In this document: one piece after another, positions 37,194 through 46,064 of the stretch | Numbering within the stretch: position 1 is the first letter of the stretch | Layout of the letters: each line of letters opens with the position of its first letter | Source: Microbulbifer agarilyticus | GTDB lineage: Bacteria > Pseudomonadota > Gammaproteobacteria > Pseudomonadales > Cellvibrionaceae | Assembly (NCBI RefSeq): GCF_019800665.1 | Contig: NZ_JAHVKO010000001.1 | Coordinates: 310,001-374,000, forward strand | DNA: 64,000 nt | Direction: 5' to 3' | Translations under genes and position numbers: made by a program | The notes under the pieces: model-generated | Database searches by the model: none | Told to the model about the DNA's origin: nothing | What the model saw: only the letters and a program-made list of their open reading frames with translations

Positions 37194-37351
37194 CTGCCAT
37201 TCCCTGGCGGCACCTGCTGAGACTACTGCTCCCTGAAATTTCTGGCGTCGGACCGAAGACGACTTCTCACTGCCCTGGTCAATGCTCGGCGCGAACCACT
37301 AGCGCGCCATCAGAAATATTGTACTGCTCCCTGACATCCCTCAGCAGGTGC
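37160..37351 (-). ncRNA. Candidate structured small RNA with terminator (192 nt)
   Basis: On the minus strand a 12-bp perfect closing stem (GCACCTGCTGAG at 37351-37340 with CTCAGCAGGTGC at 37221-37210) encloses a large internal loop. An inner stem near TTTCTG/CAGAAA and two apical hairpins (GGCGCG/CGCGCC and GAAG/CTTC within GACC/GGTC) follow. Both strands of the internal loop carry TCAGGGAGCAGTA. An intrinsic terminator follows at 37160-37193. The fold recalls the bubble of 6S RNA but I do not recognise its conserved sequence. Several AGGGA motifs, one reading AGGGATGT, suggest CsrA/RsmA binding instead. No clear promoter is seen. Confidence 0.45.
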
Positions 37352-37484
37352 TGTTTAAAGTTTAGGCAGCTATCGGTGCTCGGTGCTGCCTAAGTGATCA
37401 ACTTGGCGCGGATTCGGTTATCTCTTTGATGGTTAGGCCATATATACAGGTCGCCTAACAGAGAATCCCGCGGAATTGATTGGA

Positions 37485-38066
37485 TTAATTGAGTGCGCGA
37501 TCTTTCCAGTATTTGGTGCCTTTAAGAGTGGCCTGCAAAGCAATGCCGCTCTCGGTCAGCTGGTACACACGCATGCCGTCAACCACTACTTCGCCACCGA
37601 CCGCGGCGCCTTTATCCTGTGCCTTGGCCGCGGCATCCGCATGGCCACCGAAAGACCAGCCATTCTCGACAAAGCGATCCATCACTTCCGGTGAATCAAA
37701 CACAAACAGTGCACGGAAATCCTTTACCCCGAAGCCGAGGCCGACACCGACTTCGCCCATCTTCATATAGGTGCGCTTGCCGCCGTTGTTTACCGCGACG
37801 CCATAGCCGGTTGAGGCGCTGGCGAGTAACAGGTTCACGTTCACGTTGCTGAACACCGCGTAGCCGGGCGCCTGTGCCAGCTCGCCGCGTAATTCGGGTT
37901 GTAGGCGGTAGAGTTCATCCAGGACTTGGCGCTCGGTTTGCTGGATGTGGCGGCGCTGGTCGTCGCCGGTCTGACCGGGGGCTGCACAAGCGGTAATCAG
38001 TACAATCTGGGCCGCGACGAACAGTTGGGCCAATGGGCGAAGAATAGTGCGCGCAAAATGCGTCAT
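37485..38066 (-). CDS. SYLF-domain (YSC84-like) lipoprotein
   Basis: The 193-residue protein starts with a lipoprotein signal (LITAC). It carries the SYLF-type domain: GYAVFSNVNVNLLLASASTGYGVAVNN, then TYMKMGEVGVGLGFGVKDFRALFVFDS. The bacterial family is periplasmic or outer-membrane associated and linked to lipid binding; its role is not settled. It diverges from the YceK-like gene with a 266-bp gap. Confidence 0.88.
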   Translation of the reverse strand: MTHFARTILRPLAQLFVAAQIVLITACAAPGQTGDDQRRHIQQTERQVLDELYRLQPELRGELAQAPGYAVFSNVNVNLLLASASTGYGVAVNNGGKRTYMKMGEVGVGLGFGVKDFRALFVFDSPEVMDRFVENGWSFGGHADAAAKAQDKGAAVGGEVVVDGMRVYQLTESGIALQATLKGTKYWKDRALN

Positions 38067-38332
38067 GTGAGCTCTCCAATGTACCGGAACACTGCCGGAT
38101 AAATGTGCCGAAATAGGCGGTCAACAAATGCCGCGGCGTATGATGTTGCAAAACTTCATGTCCAGAATACCGATGATGCCTCGTTATGCCTGCGACCTAG
38201 CGCACAAAGAGTGAATTGGCGCCACTTTCAGCTGGTTCATTAAATCGGGTATTCTTGCGCCCACTGTTATGCGCTGTTTATGCGCAATTCCGCCGGGGAG
38301 TGATTTGCCGGCATCTTCTAGAGGATAAAACC

Positions 38333-38851
38333 ATGAACCGATCCCTGAAACGCGGCCTAGCCGCATCCTGCCTGCTGACCATGGTGATGAACCTGACTGC
38401 GTGCGGATACTTCCTGTATCCAGAGCGCAAGGGCCAGAGTGGCGGTCGTGTGGATCCGGTGGTGGTGATTCTGGATGGCGCGGCGCTGCTGTTCGGTATT
38501 CTGCCGGGTATTGTTGCGTTTGCGGTGGATTTCACCAACGGCACCATTTACCTGCCGTCCGGTGGTTCTTCCGCGATCGATCGTCACATTAGCTCTGCCG
38601 ACGACAGCCAGTTGAACGGCGCTGATGGTGAGGCGTTGGGTAAGCCGGTAATCGACCAGAATGGTCAGGCTTGGGTTGAATTGCCACTGGAAGCGGTAGA
38701 TGGCGCGGCCAATGGTGATGAGCTGGCCCAGGTGAGTGCGGCTATCCGCCAATACACCGGTCGCGAAGTTAGCGTTACCGATGTGGTTTGGGTGCGCGAC
38801 CTGGCCGCGCTGCAACAGGCCCGTAGCGAGCAGTTCGCCGCAGCTCACTAA
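38333..38851 (+). CDS. YceK/YidQ-like lipoprotein
   Basis: The 172-residue protein has a lipoprotein signal peptide with lipobox LTAC. A conserved segment RVDPVVVILDGAALLFGILPGIVAFAVDFTNGTIYLP follows, whose pattern (membrane-proximal Gly/Pro helix plus a FxxGTIYLP end) is that of YceK/YidQ-type envelope lipoproteins. The C-terminal half (about 90-172) is not part of that family and contains charged helices. ATG 38333 is chosen because GAGG lies 8 bp upstream and it opens the signal peptide; an upstream frame from 38216 is not needed. Confidence 0.75.
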   Translation: MNRSLKRGLAASCLLTMVMNLTACGYFLYPERKGQSGGRVDPVVVILDGAALLFGILPGIVAFAVDFTNGTIYLPSGGSSAIDRHISSADDSQLNGADGEALGKPVIDQNGQAWVELPLEAVDGAANGDELAQVSAAIRQYTGREVSVTDVVWVRDLAALQQARSEQFAAAH

Positions 38852-38908
38852 GACGCCTTCCCTGGCTGTTATTGTGTTATCACGAACCGGTGTTTGCCCG
38901 TGGCAATC

Positions 38909-39907
38909 ATGACAGGCGCTAAGTCTGCCCCTGTTCTGTCTTCGACCGGTTCGGTTCCGCGCGAAGTCCTGATGCGTCGCTACGCTCAGGATTTCGCTGC
39001 GCCCTCTGCCTGCCTGCCGTTTCTCAAGGTCCCCGATATCGTGCATATGGGACTGAACAAGCTGGAACCCCAGGCTTGGATCACATCCTGCCCAACGTTG
39101 CCGCACTACCTGAACAGCAAGACCGCCGCGTACCACCGGCTGGGTGAGAAGGTGTATGCGCAGCTACCTGAGTCCTTGCCTGTCCAGCGGGAGCTGGTGG
39201 AGCTGTTGTTCCGGCATCTTGTGCAGGATCACTCACGCTATGTCTGCACCTCCAGCGGTACCCTCTGCTGGCGGGGCGATTCCGGTCAATTACACTGGCC
39301 CGGTGTCGAGTCCGCACTGGCCAGCACTTCCCCGTTGCGCCATGCCGGCTGTTGGATTGCCGACGATGTCTGCCTGCTGCTGCCGGGCGAGGGTGGCTAC
39401 CGACTGGTAGCGGCTTATCTGGCGGCGCCCAGTTATTGGCGACTGGAAGAAAAGATCGGCAGGCCACTGAATCAGATCCACGCCCCGGTGCCGGGCTTTC
39501 AGCATAAGCTGGCGGGGCAAATGGCGCGCTTCTTTGACCACCTGAAGCCCGAGTACCCCGTGTGGCGCAGCAACTGGTCGGTGGTGGATTCTCCCGCGTT
39601 GTTGCAGCGCGGGGAGGACACGGTGAGTTTGCAAGAAGCTGAGGGGGCTGGGTCAGAACAGTCGCTATACCTGCGTATTGAGCGGCAATCGCTGCGCCGC
39701 TTACCGGATACCGGTGCGGTGGTCTTTACCATTCGCGTCATGACCAACCCACTGGAAGATCTGCTGGCGATTGAGGGCGGCCTGAGTGCGCTGGCGGCTG
39801 CGGTTGCCCAGATGTCCCCGGAGGAAGGGCGTTACAAGTCGCTCGCGCCACTGTTGCCGTCACTGCAACACTTTTTCTCCTGCCACCTTGAGGTCCCCTC
39901 GCCCTGA
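38909..39907 (+). CDS. DUF3445 protein, haem-dependent oxidative N-demethylase alpha-like
   Basis: The 332-residue protein shows the DUF3445 pattern: the N-terminal LPFLKVPDIVHMGLNKLE, the NSKTAAYHRLGEKVY segment, and the late RIERQSLRRLPDTGAVVFTIRVM. This family includes the alpha subunit of haem-dependent dimethylamine oxidative demethylases. No beta, gamma or delta subunit gene lies nearby, so the substrate is unknown. Start is uncertain (TTG 38894, GTG 38900 or ATG 38909); ATG is used. It converges on an AraC regulator (72-bp gap) through a tandem repeat. Confidence 0.75.
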   Translation: MTGAKSAPVLSSTGSVPREVLMRRYAQDFAAPSACLPFLKVPDIVHMGLNKLEPQAWITSCPTLPHYLNSKTAAYHRLGEKVYAQLPESLPVQRELVELLFRHLVQDHSRYVCTSSGTLCWRGDSGQLHWPGVESALASTSPLRHAGCWIADDVCLLLPGEGGYRLVAAYLAAPSYWRLEEKIGRPLNQIHAPVPGFQHKLAGQMARFFDHLKPEYPVWRSNWSVVDSPALLQRGEDTVSLQEAEGAGSEQSLYLRIERQSLRRLPDTGAVVFTIRVMTNPLEDLLAIEGGLSALAAAVAQMSPEEGRYKSLAPLLPSLQHFFSCHLEVPSP

Positions 39908-39939
39908 GGTCGGTGCCGCCGCAATTCTGCGTCTTATTT

Positions 39940-39993
39940 CTTATTCCGGGCCTTATTCCCGGGCCTTATTCCTAGGCCTTATTCCTGGGCCTT
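39940..39993. repeat. 12-13-bp tandem repeat at a convergent gene end
   Basis: Four units of CTTATTCC(N)GGGC start at 39940, 39952, 39965 and 39978. The N-GGGC cores vary (CCGGGC, CCCGGGC, CCTAGGC, CCTGGGC). The last unit contains the stop codon of the minus-strand AraC gene. A fifth unit is broken after CTTA. Confidence 0.85.
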
Positions 39994-40968
39994 AAAGTTC
40001 TTCGGTGAGAGTCCCGTCCAGCGACGGAAAGCCTTGCCGAAGGCGCTCTCGTCGCAGTAACCCAGCGCCGCTGCGATATCCACGTTGGTCTTCTGTCCCT
40101 CGCGTAACCACTGGCAAGCGTAGTGGCTGCGCACTTCATCCTGGATGGCGCGGAAGCTGGCATTTTCCTCGAGCAGCTTTCTTCCCAGGTGCCGGGGGCT
40201 GATGCACAGTCGTGCAGCCACCTGTTCCCGGCTGAGCTGGGGTTCCTGTTGTAGCAGGTGTGCCACGCGCAGTTGCAGGCTTTTGCTGGTCAGGGCTTTC
40301 AGCAGGGCATCGGCTTCCGGTTTGAGGCGTGCCATTACCTGGCGATCCGCGGCGACCAGGGGAATCTCAAGGTCCTGCGTGCGCAGGCGGATACCCGACA
40401 CTTCGGCATTGAACTGCACGGGCGCCTGCAGGACTTGCTGGTACTGCTGTTGTACCGCGAGCGACGGCGTCGGGTAGGCAAACTGAACGCTCTGCGGCTG
40501 GAATTCCCGGCCCGTCATGGCCCGTGACTGTGAGAGCAGGGTGGAGAGCACGGTCTCCACGCGCAGGCGGGCACAACGCAGATAGTTGGGGTGGTAGCAG
40601 ACATCCACGTAATAGCTGCTGCGGCGCAATTCAAACTGGCCACCTTCGCCCAGCAGTGGATGGTAAACCAGCAGCTGATCAATGGCGGCGCCAAGGTTTT
40701 TTTGGGTCATCAGCAGGTAGCCCACCAGTCCCATCTGGCTACCCTGCATCGCCTGTCCCAGACGGACCCCAAGTAGCGGGTCGGGGTGCGCCTCCTGTAC
40801 CGCGAGCCAGATTTCCTCCTGAACCTGCATGGGCACCCGTTCTTCCTCGTTAATGGCGGCCAGCAAGTCCTGTGCGGTACCTGGTAGTGTCAGGTTCAGT
40901 TGTCCCAGCGCGCTAAGAATCGCGCGTGTATAGCTTAATGTGACGGTTCTAGTATCTGCGGTGTTCAA
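39979..40968 (-). CDS. AraC-family regulator (OruR/VirS-like)
   Basis: The 329-residue protein has the Arabinose_bd-type sensor domain (about 20-210). A C-terminal AraC domain follows (about 235-325), with SREQVAARLCISPRHLGRKL and the second helix-turn-helix in DIAAALGYCDESAFGKAFRRWTGLSPKNF. It is divergent from the FMO-SDR-SDR operon (163-bp gap). Divergent regulators of this subfamily commonly control the neighbouring operon, as VirS controls mymA in mycobacteria. Its gene ends inside the tandem repeat at 39940-39993. Confidence 0.9.
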   Translation of the reverse strand: MNTADTRTVTLSYTRAILSALGQLNLTLPGTAQDLLAAINEEERVPMQVQEEIWLAVQEAHPDPLLGVRLGQAMQGSQMGLVGYLLMTQKNLGAAIDQLLVYHPLLGEGGQFELRRSSYYVDVCYHPNYLRCARLRVETVLSTLLSQSRAMTGREFQPQSVQFAYPTPSLAVQQQYQQVLQAPVQFNAEVSGIRLRTQDLEIPLVAADRQVMARLKPEADALLKALTSKSLQLRVAHLLQQEPQLSREQVAARLCISPRHLGRKLLEENASFRAIQDEVRSHYACQWLREGQKTNVDIAAALGYCDESAFGKAFRRWTGLSPKNFKAQE

Positions 40969-41131
40969 AATGACTGTCCGAAATTAACCAGAGAGTGCCC
41001 GATTATGACGACGGCCAATCCGGATGTCACGTTATATTCACTTTGAATGAAAAACGGAATGTCCATCCCCCCTGGTGCCGGGCATCAGCAAGGGCTTCCA
41101 GTGGCGAATCCAGCTAAGTGAGAAAAGAATA

Positions 41132-42478
41132 ATGAAACCCTACGCAGTGATTGGCGCAGGTCCTATGGGGCTTTGCACGGTACGCAACCTGATCAAGCAC
41201 GGCATTCCCTGTGTGGGGTTCGAGATCCACAGCGATGTGGGCGGCTTGTGGGATATCGACAGTCCCACCAGCACCATGTACGAATCGGCCCACCTGATCT
41301 CTTCCAAGCGCATGACCGAGTTCGCCGAGTTTCCGATGGGCGATGACGTCGCGCTGTTCCCGCATCACCGCGAAATGAAAGAGTACTTTCAGGCCTACGC
41401 GCGCGAATTCGACTTGTATCGCCACTACGAGTTTGAGACCGAGGTGTTGCGTTGTGAGCGGGAAGGGGACGACTGGCACATTACTACCCGCAGCCAGGGC
41501 CAGGAGCAGACACGGGTGTTTGGTGGGCTGTTGATTGCCAACGGCACCCTGCATCATCCCAATATGCCCAAGTTACCTGGCGAATTCAGTGGCCAACTGC
41601 TCCACTCCGCCGATTACCGCGATCCCGCCATTTTCGAGGGCAAGCGCGTGTTGCTGGTCGGATGTGGCAACAGTGGTGCGGATATAGCGGTGGATGCGGC
41701 CCACCGCGCAAAAGACGTGGATATCAGCCTGCGCCGTGGCTACTACTTCCTGCCTAAATTCATCGGCGGCAAGGCGACCGATGCGCTGGGTGGCAAGATC
41801 AAGTTGCCGCGCTTTATCCAGCAGAGAATTAGCGCGGCCATTTCCAAGCTGATGCTGGGAACGCCGGAGCAGTACGGCCTACCCACGCCCGACTACAAGA
41901 TGTTTGAATCTCACCCGGTGATCAATTCTCTGATTCTGCACCACATCGGTCACGGCGATATTCATGTGCGCAAGGATATCGCGGCAGTGGAGGGGAACAG
42001 CGTCACCTTCGTCGATGGTACTAGCGCTGACTACGACATGATCGTGATGGCCACCGGCTACAAGCTGCATTACCCGTTTATCGATCGCGCCCACCTGAAC
42101 TGGGAATCTTTCGCGCCCCGTATGTATCTCAATGTATTCCACCCGGAATACGACAACCTGTTCTTGATGGGCATGGTGGAGGCTGCAGGTCTCGGCTGGG
42201 AAGGTCGCAATCGTCAGGCGGAAATGGTGGCACTGTACATTCGCCAGTTGGCGGAGGGCGCCGAGTCGGCGCGCAAGTTGAAGTCGGTAAAACAAGCGCA
42301 GGCTGGTCAACGTGCGGATGGCGGGATGAAGTATCTCAACCTCGAACGCATGGCCTACTACGTGCACAAGGATACTTACCTGAACGCCATGGCCGAGCAC
42401 ACGGAGCATCTGCGTAAGGATTACAAAAGTTTTGACGCGGCAGTGAGCCTCGACGCTGTCCCGACTCCTGCAAAATAA
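41132..42478 (+). CDS. Flavin-containing monooxygenase
   Basis: The 448-residue protein has an FAD-binding GAGPMG at the start and the class B monooxygenase fingerprint FSGQLLHSADYR (FxGxxxHxxxYR pattern, near residue 150). A second Rossmann motif GCGNSGAD binds NADPH. It could be an FMO or a Baeyer-Villiger-type enzyme; substrate is unknown. The ATG at 41132 opens a normal Rossmann strand (KPYAVIGAG), so upstream residues are excluded. It is followed by two SDR-type genes (gaps of 9 bp and a 4-bp overlap). Confidence 0.9.
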   Translation: MKPYAVIGAGPMGLCTVRNLIKHGIPCVGFEIHSDVGGLWDIDSPTSTMYESAHLISSKRMTEFAEFPMGDDVALFPHHREMKEYFQAYAREFDLYRHYEFETEVLRCEREGDDWHITTRSQGQEQTRVFGGLLIANGTLHHPNMPKLPGEFSGQLLHSADYRDPAIFEGKRVLLVGCGNSGADIAVDAAHRAKDVDISLRRGYYFLPKFIGGKATDALGGKIKLPRFIQQRISAAISKLMLGTPEQYGLPTPDYKMFESHPVINSLILHHIGHGDIHVRKDIAAVEGNSVTFVDGTSADYDMIVMATGYKLHYPFIDRAHLNWESFAPRMYLNVFHPEYDNLFLMGMVEAAGLGWEGRNRQAEMVALYIRQLAEGAESARKLKSVKQAQAGQRADGGMKYLNLERMAYYVHKDTYLNAMAEHTEHLRKDYKSFDAAVSLDAVPTPAK

Positions 42479-42487
42479 GAGCAAAAC

Positions 42488-43513
42488 ATGACACAGAAGC
42501 GGGTTTTAATTACCGGTGCTGCCGGCTATGTCGGGCATCTTCTGGGTGAATCCCTGAGTAAACAGATGCCTGTGGTAGGGGTTGATGTTGCGCATCGGGA
42601 AACCTGCTTTCCGATCTTTAACATGGACATCTGTGACGCGTCGCTGGTTGAAGTGTTACGAGCTGAGCGCATCACCCATGTGGTGCACTTGGCCTCGGTG
42701 ATGTCCGCCGGCCGCGATCGCGCGCGGGAATATAAAATCGATGTTGAGGGCACGCGTAATGTGTTGAACGCGTGCGTGCGTGCCGGGGTTACGCACATTA
42801 CCTTAACCAGTAGTGGCGCGGCTTACGGTTACCACGCAGATAATCCGGCATGGCTGCAGGAAAGTGACCCCCTGCGCGGAAATCCAGAATTTGGCTATTC
42901 CGATCACAAGCGTTTGGTTGAAGAAATGCTGGCGGAGTATCGCCAGAGCCATCCTGAACTTAAACAGCTGATTTTTCGTCCGTGTTCCATCGTTGGTGCC
43001 ACCACCAACAGTAAAATCAGTTCGCTGTTTTCCGGGCGCAGCATTCTCGACCCGGGCGCACACAATTCTCCCTTCGTGTTCATCTGGGATCAGGATGTGG
43101 TCGGCGCGATCGAATACGGTGTTACCCGCGATGCAGCGGGTATCTATAACCTGGCGGGCGACGGTGCACTGACACCGGCAGAAATTGCTCGGTTGCTGAA
43201 GAAGCCTTTGCGCCGCCCGCCGGTCTGGTTATTGAAGGCCTTGTTGGCGATGAGTTTTGGCCTGCGCCTGGGTGATGCGCACCCAGCGCAGGTGCGCTTT
43301 CTGCAATATCGACCGGTGCTGCTCAATACACGTTTGAAATCAGAGCTTGGTTACCAGCCGCAGAAAACTTCCGCGGAGACTTTTGCCTTTTTCGCCGAGC
43401 ACGCTCTGGGCCGGAAAGTGGATCTCAGCGATGCCCAAATTACCTACTGTCCTGATTTATCGAACAGTGAGGGTACACAGCGGGCGGCAACGAATGAGGG
43501 GGCGATAGTATGA
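42488..43513 (+). CDS. NAD-dependent epimerase/dehydratase-family (extended SDR) protein
   Basis: The 341-residue protein has the extended-SDR nucleotide motif GAAGYVG, the DI(C) segment after strand 3, and the catalytic YSDHK (YxxxK) with a preceding TSSG. It sits in an operon with an FMO upstream and a classical SDR downstream, overlapping the latter by 4 bp. It may reduce or oxidise a product of the FMO; the reaction is not known. RBS is weak (GAGCAAA 6 bp upstream). Confidence 0.88.
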   Translation: MTQKRVLITGAAGYVGHLLGESLSKQMPVVGVDVAHRETCFPIFNMDICDASLVEVLRAERITHVVHLASVMSAGRDRAREYKIDVEGTRNVLNACVRAGVTHITLTSSGAAYGYHADNPAWLQESDPLRGNPEFGYSDHKRLVEEMLAEYRQSHPELKQLIFRPCSIVGATTNSKISSLFSGRSILDPGAHNSPFVFIWDQDVVGAIEYGVTRDAAGIYNLAGDGALTPAEIARLLKKPLRRPPVWLLKALLAMSFGLRLGDAHPAQVRFLQYRPVLLNTRLKSELGYQPQKTSAETFAFFAEHALGRKVDLSDAQITYCPDLSNSEGTQRAATNEGAIV

Positions 43514-44391
43514 AAGAGTTATTTGCCAAGCGCGTAAATAGAGAGCGCGTTGCGGTAGTCACCGGCGCAGCGGGCGGTCTTGGTTGGGCAATGGTGCAAG
43601 AGCTGGCGCAGCGCGCGCAAGCAGCCTCGGTTGCGCTGCGACTGGTGCTAGTAGATGTGAACGAAAATGCCCTGCGTCAGCGGGCTGCCGAACTTACCCA
43701 GCCGCTGGTGAGTATCGATGTCCACGTGGCGGACCTGTCGGCGGAAGCATCGATTGCCCAGCTTTGTGAGAAGTTGCGCGATGCCTATCCGCAGGTGGAT
43801 CTGCTGATTAATAACGCGGGCATTACCCACCGCAGCCTTTCTGCGCAAACCAGTAACGCCGTTATTCGACGGGTGATGGCGGTGGATTATCACGCACCCG
43901 TTGAGCTGGCCCAGGGGTTGCTTGCGCCGCTTACCGCGGCAGGCGGTTGTGTGGTGAATATCAGCTCGATGGCGGGTTGGATGCCCGTTCTCGGTCGCGC
44001 GGGCTACTGTGCGGCGAAGAGCGCTTTGCACCAGTACTTCGAGACATTTCGTGAAGAGATGCGCGAGGATGGTGTGTCTGTGCTGATGGTGTATCCCAGC
44101 TTTGTGGCGACCAACATTGATGCCAATGCACTCTCCGGTGATGGCGGGCGTGCCCAGCATGCCCAGAGTACGGTGGGCCAAGTGCGCAGTGCTGACTGGA
44201 TGGCGGGGCGTATTCTGGATGCGCTGGCTGCGGGCAAGGAGCGCTTGTTCCCGCGCGACAAATCGTTGTTCGGAGCCTACCTGTATAAATTAGCTCCACG
44301 CCTGTTCCTGCGGCAAATGGTGAAGAACTTTCGTGTGGAGCTGGAGGAGGGGCGCAAGCTGGCGCGCCAGTCCGAGTTGCCGCAGAACTGA
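43510..44391 (+). CDS. Short-chain dehydrogenase/reductase
   Basis: The 293-residue protein is a classical SDR: TGAAGGLG cofactor motif, LLINNAGITH, the catalytic serine in NISSMAG and YCAAK as YxxxK. A C-terminal extension (about 245-293) with YLYKLAPRLFLRQMVKNF may be amphipathic. It ends the FMO-SDR-SDR operon and converges on the LysE-type gene. Substrate is unknown. Confidence 0.9.
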   Translation: MKELFAKRVNRERVAVVTGAAGGLGWAMVQELAQRAQAASVALRLVLVDVNENALRQRAAELTQPLVSIDVHVADLSAEASIAQLCEKLRDAYPQVDLLINNAGITHRSLSAQTSNAVIRRVMAVDYHAPVELAQGLLAPLTAAGGCVVNISSMAGWMPVLGRAGYCAAKSALHQYFETFREEMREDGVSVLMVYPSFVATNIDANALSGDGGRAQHAQSTVGQVRSADWMAGRILDALAAGKERLFPRDKSLFGAYLYKLAPRLFLRQMVKNFRVELEEGRKLARQSELPQN

Positions 44392-44425
44392 TTCTGCAAA
44401 GATTCTGGAAAGGCTTTCGATCTAC

Positions 44426-45025
44426 TCAGGAGAACTCGGTAGTTAGCATGGGTATCACGCTGGCTGCCAACAGCAATCCCATAGTCATATTAAACGCCCG
44501 CAGATGCGTCGGCTCGGTGAGAATTCGCTTTAAACCGACACCGAACATCAGCCAGATAGCGATGCACGGGCCTCCAATTAAAATAAATGCCAGCGCAATG
44601 CGGCCTGCCTCCAGCAATATCTCGCCATTGGGGGTGGTGAAGGCCGCAAGCGCTCCCACCGCCATAATCCATCCCTTCGGGTTCACCCACTGAAACGCGA
44701 CTGCCTGCAGAAATGAAAAGGGCTTTTGCTGCGGTGTCGCGCCCACATCCCGGGTGCTCGCAATTTTCCAGGCCAGATACAACAGGTAGGTGATCCCAAC
44801 CCAGCGCACGATTTCATGTAGAAACGGAAACTGCTGGAATAAGGTCCCCATACCAAACCCGATTGCCATAATCATGGCCGGGAACCCGAGACATATGCCC
44901 AGCATATGTGGCAGGGACCGCTCGACACCGTAGTTCAGGCCCGATGACATGATCATCAGGTTATTTGGCCCAGGGGTAATGCTGGTTGAGAACACGAACA
45001 GCGCGATGGACAGCAAAATTTCCAA
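44426..45025 (-). CDS. LysE/RhtB-family amino-acid exporter
   Basis: The 199-residue protein has about six hydrophobic segments and the family N-terminus with SITPGPNNLMIMSSG. Family members export amino acids such as lysine, threonine or homoserine lactone-type compounds. It lies alone on the minus strand, convergent with the SDR gene and divergent from tatD. Substrate cannot be told. Confidence 0.92.
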   Translation of the reverse strand: MEILLSIALFVFSTSITPGPNNLMIMSSGLNYGVERSLPHMLGICLGFPAMIMAIGFGMGTLFQQFPFLHEIVRWVGITYLLYLAWKIASTRDVGATPQQKPFSFLQAVAFQWVNPKGWIMAVGALAAFTTPNGEILLEAGRIALAFILIGGPCIAIWLMFGVGLKRILTEPTHLRAFNMTMGLLLAASVIPMLTTEFS

Positions 45026-45262
45026 CGTAAACCTCGGCAGTGGAATGGGGCGGTGGACAGCGGTAGGGGGAATTCAGCGTGATTATCGCGTTGTGACGCC
45101 CATCCGGCAATCCTGAAGGTGTATGTCCGGCGAGTCTGCTCTCCGCAGCGACGTCAGCCCCGGGGAATGCCAGCGTCGCTTTTGTGTCGCGCCCGACCTA
45201 CAATTCACTTTTTCTAGCTGCGCATGCCCGCCGCCGAGGGCTGCGCCCAGGTGGGGTCATGC

Positions 45263-46057
45263 ATGGCGTTTATCGACAGCCACTGCCATTTCGATTTTGA
45301 TGCGTTCAGCGAGGACCGCGCACAGGTCTGGTCGCGTTGCCGACAGGCGGGGGTGCAATCCCTGGTGATTCCCGGTGTCAGTATTCCCCAGTGGCGACAA
45401 TTGTTTGCCCTGGTGCACTCTGAACCCGATTGGTATGGCGCGGTCGGAGTGCATCCATGGTGGGTGAAGGAGCTTGCGATTGCTCCCGCCGACGTGCGTC
45501 GGGCAGTGGTTGAGCGTGTCGAGCACGAGCGTCAACGAAGTGGCGAAGTATCGCGCTGTGTCGCCGTTGGCGAGTGTGGTCTGGACGCGAACATCGAGAC
45601 GCCCCTTGAGCAACAGTTGCCGGTATTTGAAGCGCAGTTGGATGCTGCGCGCGCACTGTCCCTGCCGGTGATTGTGCACAGCGTGCGTGCCCATGCGGAT
45701 GTATTGCGCATATTAAAGAAGTTCTCCCTGGAAGAAGGCGGGGTGATCCATGCTTTTTCCGGCAGCCGGGAGATTGCCGAGGAGTATGTGCGCCTGGGGT
45801 TCTACCTGGGGGTTGGCGGCACAATTACTTACGAGCGCGCGGCGAAAACCCGCAGGGCATTGAGCGATATACCATTGGAAAAGTTGCTGCTGGAGTCCGA
45901 CGCACCGGACATGCCACTGGCCGGCCGCCAGGGAGAGCGCAACAGCCCGGAATACTTGCCGCAAATTGCGCAAACCTTGGCGGAGCTGCGTGGCATCTCT
46001 CCGGAACAGGTCATTGCGCAGACCGGAAAAAATGCGTGCACGCTTTTTGGATTTTGA
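45263..46057 (+). CDS. TatD-family metal-dependent hydrolase
   Basis: The 264-residue protein has the amidohydrolase-like TatD pattern. The N-terminal FIDSHCHFDF supplies HxH, the glutamate region VGECGLD follows, the histidine is in VIVHSVRAH and IHAFSGS, and LLLESDAPDM gives the final Asp. TatD proteins are metal-dependent DNases/exonucleases. ATG 45263 is used because AGGTGGGG lies 7 bp upstream and it starts the conserved motif; a GTG/ATG frame upstream to 45224 is unlikely. csdA-csdE starts 7 bp after it. Confidence 0.9.
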   Translation: MAFIDSHCHFDFDAFSEDRAQVWSRCRQAGVQSLVIPGVSIPQWRQLFALVHSEPDWYGAVGVHPWWVKELAIAPADVRRAVVERVEHERQRSGEVSRCVAVGECGLDANIETPLEQQLPVFEAQLDAARALSLPVIVHSVRAHADVLRILKKFSLEEGGVIHAFSGSREIAEEYVRLGFYLGVGGTITYERAAKTRRALSDIPLEKLLLESDAPDMPLAGRQGERNSPEYLPQIAQTLAELRGISPEQVIAQTGKNACTLFGF

Positions 46058-46064
46058 ACCGACA

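Larger units (their letters stand above)
36920..37484. other. Intergenic region (565 bp) holding a structured RNA candidate
   Basis: No protein gene is supported. A minus-strand structured RNA candidate with its own terminator occupies 37160-37351. Next to it lie a TTAGGCAGC/GCTGCCTAA hairpin (37362-37393) and a GTTAGGC/GCCTAAC inverted repeat (37431-37459). The left part up to 37159 should carry the M14 promoter. Confidence 0.5.

Noticed and set aside
37160-37351. 6S RNA (ssrS) as a direct identification
   Set aside because: The bubble architecture is similar but the conserved 6S core sequence and the usual zapA/fau neighbourhood are missing, so it is kept as an unassigned candidate.
37431-37459. 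GTTAGGC / GCCTAAC inverted repeat resembling an integron attC site
   Set aside because: The arms are only about 15 bp apart, too short for an attC, and no integrase or gene cassette is present.
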